From Benincasa hispida (lineage: Eukaryota; Streptophyta; Magnoliopsida; Cucurbitales; Cucurbitaceae): a stretch of 64,000 bases of DNA. The stretch spans positions 17,174,685 through 17,238,684 of the forward strand of contig NC_052359.1 in assembly GCF_009727055.1 (NCBI RefSeq), read 5' to 3'. Positions 55,196-64,000 of this stretch are shown piece after piece. Positions within the stretch are counted from its first letter, which is position 1. Each line of letters begins with the position of its first letter. Position numbers and translations under genes: made by a program. The notes under the pieces were generated by a model. The model was not told the origin of the DNA and searched no databases. It saw nothing but the letters and a program-made list of their open reading frames with translations.

Positions 55196-55448
55196 GAAGA
55201 TTAGGTCTTATGGTGGCTGATTCATTCCTTGGTTTACTTCGACCCTGTCATTGATATTTCTGCAACACCTATTACGATTTTGGCGTGCTCTCCTGCGAAA
55301 GGTTCTCTCAATTTCTAGGTCGGTGTTGAATTCTGGATCCATCTCAGTACTCATACACCGTCAGCCACTCTTCACTTAAGCAAACCGTACTCCAAAAACT
55401 TGTCCCGCACAATACCACAAAAATATCAGCACTAAAGTCGTGACAAAT
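55196..55448 (-). mobile_element. Gypsy 3 leader
   Basis: Short leader between primer site and gag; AGGTTCTCTCAATTTCT and GAATTCTGGATCCAT blocks are shared with 36970-37030. No conserved ORF beyond the possible start of gag. Confidence 0.75.
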
Positions 55449-55464
55449 CTCTGGCAACGGCGCC
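55449..55464 (-). other. Primer-binding site, tRNA-Asp type (Gypsy 3)
   Basis: Minus strand TGGCGCCGTTGCCAGA, seven bases inside the LTR edge at 55472. Confidence 0.88.
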
Positions 55465-55471
55465 AAAAACT

Positions 55472-56984
55472 TGTTCTTGGAATATGCCAATGCAAAACTT
55501 GTTTGCTGTATCTGTATTTGCATGATCTATCTTCTATGTCTTAATCGCGCTAATAGATGAAAAATGATATGCGATGTTACAGACTTTATTGTAAACTACC
55601 AATTGATGCGTTCAGATAGAGCTACACGTGTCACAAGTTTTCTCATGATGTAGCCAAGTATAATTCCACTGCGAGTTTCTCATAATGATTCGAGGTCGAA
55701 CATGGGGATTTGCGATGTTTGTGCTACAATAAGGTGATATGTGCGATCGTAAACAAATTATGATTGTGAAGTGCTAGAGAGTAAAATGCGATGGTAAATG
55801 AACAAACAGGTAACAAATAAAGCTGAAATTGTTCAAGGTGTGCATGAGTGAATGTGATGGCAAGTCTTGTGGATAGAAACATAGGGTGAAATGGTTTAGG
55901 GGAAAAGATTATCGCGAGTTTGTCAATCCTAGGATGCGATTAAGGTTCCGTCTTCCCTTGGCTTACACCTCTCGATGATCGCCTGTGTCACCATATTTAT
56001 ATGATAATCAGGGATGAATGTTTCCAAACGCAAGGTTATTTTCATTTCTAGAAATACTTCTTGCTTTAGTTAACGTATTCTATCAACCTTCTTTCGAGAA
56101 GTGGATTAATATCTTCACTTCTACTCTCACAGGTGAAAATGTCATTGAGCATATGTTAAATAAACTTAGCTGACATCTTCAACATGGATTGACTCTCGCT
56201 CAATCCTTCCCCTACACCCTAAAAGTTTAGTGACTCATGGTGAAAGAAATGAAGGATGGATGCATAATGGTGAACAGAGAGATGAAGATGAACATGGTTG
56301 TGATATTAATTGGTAAAGCATCTGTTACAAAGATATGAATGATAGACAGAAAATGAACAACAAACGATGAACATAAAGTAAGAACAGTCGAGAGCTACGT
56401 GTCAATATCCTGACGCAGATCCCGATCGAGGCTGCTTGCTTGCCAGTGTGTTGGATGAGTGGAGGAATGAGGTGGAGAACTTCCTTTTCTGGAGAGTTAT
56501 TGGGAGAAGAGTGTTCCATGCACATAACTTATTTGTGTTATTCTTCTCGTCCCCCATCCCCCTCGCTCCTCTTTCAGCTTGTGTTCAGTGTTGCTATTTA
56601 TAGATTTTAGCGCCTCTTGCCTCAGTGGTCCCACTCTGAAAAGTTAGTTTTTCTTGTTACGGTTGGTGGGAATATCCGCTCTGCTCCACATTCCATTTGT
56701 CAGACCGTACGTCAGAAAAAGCTGTACGATTTCAGAAATCCCCGAGAATGCGTTGATCTTATTGTCCATGAGCAATTGTCGCATGCGGTGATATCTGCTA
56801 CCTGCAAAACAAAGGTTTGACATCCTTTTTGCCTTCGCAATGTGGTCAGGGGGTGTGTTTGCGATACTTTTACAAGCTTCACGTTTCTAAGCCAATTTTA
56901 CTACATTCGATGCAAATTTTCTTTCCTATTTCCACATATTCTAAGTAAGATGATATAAATAACTTGTATTTCTACAAATTATCA
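55472..56984 (-). mobile_element. Gypsy 3 5' LTR
   Basis: 1513 bp, TG at 55472 and CA at 56984, collinear with 46397-47916 and visibly more similar to it than the Gypsy 2 LTRs are to each other, suggesting a younger insertion. Confidence 0.92.
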
Positions 56985-57326
56985 CCTCCACTCCTCATGT
57001 CATCGCATGAATGAATCAGGATCACTTATTGTAGCACTTTTCAACTCCTTGAACTACAGAGTGGGCCGCATCCGATAGTGTTACCAGAATAAAGCACCTA
57101 ACCTTGTTCATATACTATAGATCATTTTGACTATTTATTCGAATTTGATACACTCTTATGTCTCCACATAAAGTTCAAATACTCATGTAATTGTCATGGA
57201 TATTTTAGTTTATTGGATTTATTTCTAAAATGAAATAAGGAATTAATATATTCAATAAAAATTTTATCGATTTATAGAATAAGTTTAATGTTTACAAACC
57301 ACGAGTTTTAGAACATAAACCCAACA
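56985..57326 (-). mobile_element. A LTR no. 1, segment 3 of 3
   Basis: Resumes the A LTR after Gypsy 3: CCTCCACTCCTCATGTCATC, then GTTACCAGAATAAAGCACC, and the LTR start complement AACCCAACA at 57326. Confidence 0.8.
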
Positions 57327-57766
57327 CCTAGCTCCCCACTCGGTCTTGTCCCCAAAATGGTAGGCATATTGGGTCCGCGAACTGGCCACCTCACCCATAC
57401 AAATCAAAGAACAATCCCTCGTAAACATGATTTCATAATATACTCAAGATTCAGACTAAGTTGCCTAGGTCATCCTATTAAAATAAGAACCTAAATAGTT
57501 AATGGTATTACATCTAGTGGTTACTATTTTGCAGTCCAATCTAATGCAAACTCATTGCATAAGATACCCCCACTCGCATGTCAACTACACAAACGCATTG
57601 GATCATTGCGTTTGTATCAAATACAAAGTGAATCGTATCTATAGTGCTACCAAGATAAGGTACCTAGCCTTATCTCTATACTATAGACCATTTAGGTTGC
57701 ATCTTAAACATATCTATAGTGTTACCAGGATAAGGTATCTAGCCTTATCCCTACAAAGTATGTCTT
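57327..57766 (-). mobile_element. Remnant of oldest A LTR (right piece)
   Basis: CTCCCCACTCGGTCTTGTCC through ACCTAGCCTTATC matches an A LTR interior on the minus strand and pairs with 43307-43341. It contains a short direct repeat (CCAAGATAAGGTACCTAGCCTTATC near 57650 and CCAGGATAAGGTATCTAGCCTTATC near 57728, about 78 bp apart). Cut at 57767 by a plus-strand LTR. Confidence 0.6.
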
Positions 57767-59266
57767 TGTTGGGTTTTATTTTCTAAAACTCATGGTTTCT
57801 AAACGATAAACTTATTTTGTGGAAATTCAATAAAGTCGTTAATGAATATATGAATTGTTTATTTTCTTTTAGAAATAAATCCAATAAACTAAAAGATCCA
57901 TGACTATTACATGAGAACTTGAACTTTAATGGAGACATAAGAGTGGATAAGGTTCAAGTAAATAGTAAAAATAATCTATAGTATATGAATAAGGTTGGGT
58001 GCCTTATTCTAGTAACACTATCGGATGTGGCTCACTCTGTAGTTGTTACAAGGAGTTATAAAGTGCTACAAACGAAGTGATCCTGATGCGTACATGTGAT
58101 GACATGAGGAGTGAGGGCGTCCTGTACAATGAGTTTGCATAAGATCGAACCACAAAATAAGTAACTCTAAAATTATAATGTTGTTAACTATTTAAGACTG
58201 ACTATTTCACATTGATGACCTAAGTAACTTAACCTGAATCTTGAGCTAACTATGAACTACTGTTTATTCGGGATTATCCTTAGATTTGCATGGGTGAGGG
58301 TTGGCTCCATAGTACCAGCTCAATAAGCCTCCTATTTTAGGGGTAAGATCGGATATATAGCTGGGGACATAGGGAGCAAGATGGAATTCACTCCTATTCG
58401 TTTTTAGGGATAGTAGAGAGGTTATTCCCTTAAGTGTTGACTCTGGGTCTTAAACAAGGGGCCCCACCCTCTCATTAGCCCAAGAGGAACACAGTTTGAT
58501 GATCGGATCACAAACCAATTTTTCATTAGAAAATTAGTAAGGAACAAAAGGTAATCTCGGGGGTAAAACAATCATTTGACCTAGCCGTTATTACAAACAA
58601 CCTGTGAAGGGTTAACTTATTAATCATGGTTATATCGAGTGGACACAATATATCTATTGTGAGGGCAGTACAACTATGGACTTTAGTGCAGCGACCTGGT
58701 AGTTAACGAATGCGGGTTAATTTGGTGTAAATAATTTAGCCGATTAATCTCGGATCATTGGAGCCCATGATCTAAAAATCCACTAGGTCCCCCTACTAAC
58801 TCATAAACTGATCAGCCTTAGAGTAGCATGATAAGTTGATTTGAAAATTCAAATTATAATTAAGGAAATTTGTAATTATATGTGATATAATTACACGTTT
58901 AATTTTTGAATTAAATGGAATTGTAGAATCAATTAATATTTATATATGATCTAAATATTAAATTCATGGATAGGGATTCATAATAGTGGAAATGATGATT
59001 AATTAATTTAATATTTGATATTAAATTAATTAAATTGTTTTAATTAATTATTTAATTTTATTAAAAAATATAATTATTGAATTAATTTTTGTAAAATCAA
59101 TAAAATTTCAATTTTTGAAAATAAAATTGATTTTGGAAATCAATTTGATAATTATAACAAAAATTGAAAAATGAAAGTGGAAAATCCCAGATTTTGGGAA
59201 TTTCCCACTTTCTTTGAAGTAGAATAGTCATAATTCCATTACAATTCTTAGCAAATTCAAGGTAGC
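57767..59266 (+). mobile_element. A LTR no. 3, 3' truncated (plus strand)
   Basis: TGTTGGGTTTTATTTTC at 57767, then the usual A blocks through the AT-rich part. After 1500 bp it is interrupted at 59267 by another A LTR in the same orientation. The missing last part could lie beyond the window if LTR no. 4 belongs to an element nested in it. Confidence 0.8.
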
Positions 59267-61113
59267 TGTTGGGTTTTATGTCCTAAAACTCGCAGTTTAT
59301 AAAATGATAAGCATCTTCTATAATCATTATGCTTGTTATTGATTTCATAAATTATATGAAAGTCTAAATACAATAAACTAAGACCCATGACTATTGTATG
59401 AGTACTTGAACTTTATGTGGAGACATAGGAATGGATCAAGTTCGAGTAAATAATCAAAATGATCTATAGTACATGAATAAGGTTGGGCACCTTATTTTGG
59501 TAACACTATTGGATGCGGCCTACTCCGTAGTTGTTACAAAGAGTTGTAAAGTGCTACATACGATGTGATCCTATATTGTACATGTTATGTGACATGAGGA
59601 GTGGGGGCGTCCTATGCAATGAGTTTGCATAAGATCAGGACCAAGAAATAAGTCACTCTTACTTTATAACGATGTTTATTGTTTAAGACTGACTATTTCA
59701 CCTATATGACCTAGGTAACTCGATCTTAATTCTAAGCTAACTATGAACTCTTGTTTATTCGGGATTGCCCTTAGATTTGCATAGGTGAGGTTAGCTCAAC
59801 AGTGCCGGCTCAACAAGACTCCCATTTCAGGGGTAAAACTGAATAGATAGCTGGGATATAGGGTGCAAGACGAAGTTCACGCCTACACAACTTAGGGATA
59901 GGAGAAAGGTTTTTCTCTCAAGTATTGAATCCAAGTCTTGAACAAGGGGAACCACCCTCTCACTAGGCTGAGAAAGTTTGGTTTACTGATTAGATCACAA
60001 ACCAGTTGTTCATTAGAGGATCAGTACGGTCCTAAGGAATAAAACGTAATCTAGGAGTAAAACAGATATTTGACCGAGTCGTTATTACGAATAATCTGTG
60101 AAGGGTCGACTTGCTGATTATAATTAAATCATGGGACATAATATATCTATAGTGAGGATAGTGCAACTATGGGCTTTAGTGGAGTGACCTATCAGTTAAC
60201 GAATAGAGATTAATTTGGTCTAATGAGTTTAGCCAATTAATCTCGGATCCTTGGAGCCCATGATCTAGAATAACGTCCGTGAGATCCCCCTACTAGTTTG
60301 TAATGGACTAGCTCTAGAATAGTGTGATAAGTTAATTTGAAACACTCAAATTAGAATTAAGGGAATTCGTAATTATATGAGATATAATTACATGTTTAAT
60401 TTGAAAATTAAATGGAATAGGAGAATTTATATATTTAAATATGATTTAAATATATAAAGATGGATATGTGTAAAAATTAATTTAATATTTGATATTAAAT
60501 TAATTAAGTTTTATTTAAAATTAATTTATGAAATTAATTTTATTTTTCAGTTTTAAAAATCAAAATGAATTTTAAAATCAAATTTTGATTTTTGAGATAA
60601 AATTGAAAAAGAGAAAAACAAAACACAAAATGGAAAAAGTAGTTTTTCCATTATCCATCTTTCAACTTGCTCACTCAAATGGCATTCAACTTTGCCTTGT
60701 CTTCTCCAAGCATGAGCTGTAACTCATGCAACTCTCTCCTTTGCATGTTGCAATATAGTGAAGAGATTGGAGTGAAATTCGGGCATGCAATCCATAGAGA
60801 ATTTTAGAGAAAATTCGAGTTGAAGAAAGGGTTATCTAACAAGATTACTGCAGTGAGCATTTCTCCTTCATGCCTTCATTCAAGCTTGTTTTGAGTCCCA
60901 CAACTAAATTTAGAGCACCAAAAGAATAGTGGGGAAGATCTTGAGGTGGTCTATAAAGAGATTTGGAGAAGATAGCAGTTGAAGAAGGAGCTTTGAAGAA
61001 GTTCTACAAGAGGTATGTCTTGGAACTCAGTATGCTTTATATTTTGCCAAAATTAGTGAATTAGAGTTCTTAGATGATCCTTATGCTTCCGCTGTTGCTG
61101 ATACGTTCCTACA
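59267..61113 (+). mobile_element. A LTR no. 4, complete (plus strand)
   Basis: 1847 bp, TGTTGGGTTTTATGTCC to TTCCTACA. Reference copy for family A. A leader follows, so it is a 5' LTR. The primer site is damaged: only ATTGG remains before GTGAGTGTTTTATATGAG, against ATTGGTATCATAGC in the minus-strand copy at 1455. Confidence 0.85.
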
Positions 61114-61379
61114 ATTGGTGAGTGTTTTATATGAGAAATATGAAACCGATGCACTGATATGGTTTTCTAAGTTTTGGCATTTTAATTCTCTTTAATTTCC
61201 CATTTAAATTTGTAATTGGCTCTTGTTTGATGAGCTTTTATGTGTTAGCAAGAGTGTGCAATTTATTTGGAGTCATTAGAGTTAAAATTAAGATGTAATT
61301 GAAGAAACAAGTGAAAGAGGTCGAGCTGTTGTTCCAGTTTTTCAGCTTCTGCTCAAAATCGTTGTTGAGGTTTAGTTGC

Positions 61380-62030
61380 TAAGCGAATGTCTATCTCCAG
61401 ACGCTACACGATGTGATGAAAAGCTAGACGATCATATAGCAATGGGCGTTGGTCGTTGTGACGTTAAACACTAGACAATCGTGTACCTGCGGGAGCTAAA
61501 AGATGCGTTCAATTTGCTATACGATAGCACTAAGCGATTGTTTAGTTTTGACGTGGGAACTAAACGATATATTGAATTTACTATATGATGGTACTACATG
61601 ATCGTTTAGCTATGATGCGCACTAAGCGATGCGATAAAGTGCTACGCAATCGCGCTGAGTGGTCGTTTAGATGTGGACCTAAGCGATCGTGTAAAACGAA
61701 GTACTAAGCGATGCGTTGAAGTTTATATGCGATGGAACTAAACGATCGCTTACCTACGATGCTGAACAACGCGATGATGTTCTATATGATAGTTAAGTGA
61801 TCGTTTACCTATGGCCGATACTAAAGGATGACATGAAGCGCTAGACGATGGTGTTAAGTGATCGTTTAGTCCTATACGATAGAGCTAAGTGATAGCTAAA
61901 CGATGGAGTTAAGCGATCGTGTAGTTCTATACGATAGAGCTAAGCGATCATTTACCTTCGATAGACACTAAGCGATTGTGTAGTTCTATTCAATGGAGGT
62001 AAACGATCGTTTAGTTGAGGCAAACACTAA
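61380..62030. repeat. CGATCG palindrome array in A leader (right)
   Basis: More than a dozen GATCG-centred motifs in 650 bp, mostly GCGATCGTTTAG or GCGATCGTGTAG alternating with CTATACGATAG and CTAAGCGAT phrases; a perfect 14-bp palindrome TAAACGATCGTTTA lies at 62000-62013. It mirrors the array at 600-1190 of the left-hand element. Confidence 0.8.
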
Positions 62031-63030
62031 GGTTGGATCGAGAGCAGCCGATTTGACCGGTTTTCTCAAGGTCCAATCTAGTTTAGCCTCAAAGTGTTTT
62101 GGCTGCTCCGGTTTAGACTTTGATGGTCCGGTTCAGAATCATCCAATCCGGTTCAAGATGCTTGGGTTCGATTTGGAGTAGTTTGAGTGGTTTAAAGATG
62201 GTTCTGAAGCTGATTGTAATAGTTAGGCTTCTATTTGCTTCTTTTTGCCAAAACTAAAACCATATTAGTCTGTGTTTAATTATTTATGCATTTGATGTAT
62301 GTTATAATTAAATAAATCTGTATGTGCATATAGTATGCCATTTAGATTTAAAATCCCACCATAGGTAGCATGATACATGCATTGAAAGTATGTTATAATT
62401 TTTATAATATATAATATGCATGTTAGGGTTTCTTATATTTAATATAAGTGTTATATTAAATATTGAATGCCTTATGTATGTTATGGATGTTTAGCATGTC
62501 TAAAGTTTTATAAGTTATAAAATTGGGTTAGACATTTAAAATCCATAAACAACATATACACGCTTACGTAGGTTGACCACCTGTTTTGATTGTTAAAACT
62601 TATAAAACCTAGGTTACAAACTCAATCCGTATATAATCCTACCTAAGGCTGGGGGTACTTAAGTTGACAGTTTTTGGAACACCTCCTACCTGAGGATTAT
62701 GACCGAATTATTGAGCATTGGTAACAGGTTTAATGAGCATATGTGAGTGATGTGAGGTAATAAAATGGTTTATCACCTAGACATCATAGGTTAAAACCCA
62801 ATTATAAGAGTTATACTTGGATAAACCACATAGACTTAGCGTTGTTTTATTAGCCGAAAAGAACCTAAGTATAAATCTACCCAAATAGAACACTTCATTG
62901 GCAGTTTAATAACTTTTATATGATAGAGTTATTAGAAAACTTCAGTGGGAGATTAATAACATATATAATACGTTATTTTTAGCTCTCACGTCTTTAAGAG
63001 TTCACAATCTAGATTTAAGCAATACTTCGT

Positions 63031-63210
63031 GTCACCTTGGGAGTGACCTCCCTACGGAGAGTATTTTTTAGTTTAAATCTAGATTTCAATGAATAAGAGG
63101 AAGTTGTTCAAACATAAGTCTTTTATACGATAAAAAGATTTCAACTGCCATGTCTCCATATAGTTTACACCGTGAGATTCATATGACGCTTCTGTCACCC
63201 TAAGAGTGAC
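63031..63210 (+). repeat. Repeated GTCAC/GTGAC hairpin, 163 bp apart
   Basis: GTCACCTTGGGAGTGAC at 63031-63047 and GTCACCCTAAGAGTGAC at 63194-63210, each followed by CTCCCTAC. A 5-bp stem with a 7-nt loop. Counterparts at 11254 and 11411 in the B leader. Confidence 0.5.
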
Positions 63211-64000
63211 CTCCCTACAGAAAGTGTTTTGTATGAGTCAATATCAAGGTAAATAGAGAAAGTAGTTCATAGTAAGTGGGTGAAGGATATGTGTCAATAT
63301 ATCCTACGGTCTCCTCTATTAGTCTGAACCGTGAGATTCTTATGTTGCGTCTGCTAGTTAGCTTTAAGCAGCTCTTTGCTAGTCGTTTAGCGATGGCTAT
63401 CCCTATGGAGGGTTGTAACATAGGATTCGAAACAACCCAGGCTTCAGTAAAATGAATAGAGTTTTATAGTTCCGTCTTGGATGTTGTCTTCTATTTCGGA
63501 GGCAAGTTCATATCGTTCTATAATATCTGAAAAATGGCGGGTCATACTTACAAAAATTACTAAGTTGTTAGTAAAGATCTTGACCGAAAACGATAACTAA
63601 ACGACTATAGGAATAAGAGTTATTCCAGAGACAATAGGAATACGAGTTATTCCAGAGATAGTGTTTGGTCAAAATTTTTTGTTTCATTAAAGGAGTATCT
63701 GACTGCCCCACAGTAGCACATATTCTGACTCACTAAAGTATCATTGCAAATAAATAATGGTTATGGGTACATTATTACTTTTTGCTCAAACTTGATTTTG
63801 GATTTAGTTACAATTTACTAATTAGAATTTGTTTGAATTTTATCAGCATGTTGAATTCTTCTAGAATACTCACTTCCAATGTACATAACAGTAAAATCAA
63901 ATCGACAAACAAATTACTAGTGGTTGATTACACCAAAAGAGTTTTAACAGATGATTGTCCTCTATATCCCATCTGAAATTATGAATTATGTAGATGAGAG

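Larger units (their letters stand above)
46397..56984 (-). mobile_element. Gypsy 3: full-length defective element, 10588 bp
   Basis: LTRs of 1520 bp (46397-47916) and 1513 bp (55472-56984) bracket an internal region with primer site and polypurine tract. CCCCC before and CCTCC after are a target duplication with one mutation, and the flanks join into one A LTR. Reading minus: gag, protease mostly deleted, RT N-terminal half, integrase with intact DD35E, 3' untranslated region. A later C-family LTR insertion occupies 48014-49999. The extra ORF of Gypsy 2 is absent. Confidence 0.92.
61114..64000 (+). mobile_element. Family A leader to window end
   Basis: Nearly 2.9 kb of untranslated leader without a convincing gene. 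It includes the palindrome array (61380-62030) and blocks homologous to the B leader at 10900-11530 (CTGGGGGTACTTAAG; hairpins; CATAGTAAGTGGG), showing that A and B are related Copia lineages. Gag is not reached. The small ORFs at 61993 and 63782 have no recognisable domain. Confidence 0.7.

Noticed and set aside
61993..62181. 62-residue ORF at the end of the palindrome array
   Set aside because: No similarity to a known protein that I recognise, and it lies in a retrotransposon leader; kept as untranslated sequence.

Overview
The window is intergenic, retrotransposon-dense plant nuclear DNA. I find no host gene, tRNA, rRNA or CRISPR array. Almost every base that can be assigned belongs to LTR retrotransposons, mostly old, nested and broken. 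Two Copia-type LTR families (called A, LTR about 1.85 kb, and B, LTR about 2.0 kb; both with an initiator-Met-tRNA-type primer site) and one Ty3/Gypsy family (C, LTR 1.5-1.8 kb, starting TGATAACTTG, with a tRNA-Asp-type primer site) account for it. The Copia polyprotein resembles a family I remember as very abundant in cucurbits, so Cucurbitaceae is my guess for the host; that is recollection, not something the sequence proves.

Layout. 1-3.55 kb: minus-strand family A leader and partial LTR joined head-to-head to a plus-strand A LTR. 3.55-7.5 kb: 3' end of a B LTR, primer site, leader (holding a C-family solo LTR) and a Copia reverse-transcriptase fragment. 7.5-11.5 kb: B LTR and leader. 11.5-25.4 kb: two 25-N gaps flanked by noisy sequence, a 5 kb inverted duplication of Gypsy pol with a Copia gag fragment between the arms, then Gypsy gag in the wrong orientation. 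25.4-27.25 kb: the 5' LTR of that Gypsy element (Gypsy 1). 27.25-43.3 kb: a Copia gag-pol and 3' LTR, split by a complete 9.25 kb Gypsy insertion (Gypsy 2, 29593-38841, with a perfect 5-bp target duplication). 43.3-57.8 kb: stacked A LTRs split by a 10.6 kb Gypsy (Gypsy 3, 46397-56984), itself split by another C LTR. 57.8-64 kb: two plus-strand A LTRs and the leader of an element that runs off the window.

The most interesting biology is in family C. Gypsy 2 keeps gag, has lost all of pol, and carries an extra open reading frame between pol and the 3' LTR: a highly charged coiled-coil-like region followed by what looks like the Putative plant transposon protein domain (Transposase_32). Gypsy 3 shows the complementary state: pol remnants are present and the extra ORF is gone. 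Some family C copies also carry the primer-binding site two or three times in tandem (86-92 bp period), and LTRs of one element differ in copy number of a 46-bp minisatellite. The Copia leaders carry dense arrays of a CGATCG-centred palindrome and a repeated small hairpin.

A large part of the window is assembly artefact: a mate-pair transposase adapter junction at 395-432, an exact 92-bp duplication around a single N at 28239, and apparently inverted long-read gap fills around both 25-N gaps. Anything inferred from 11.5-25.1 kb should be treated with that in mind.
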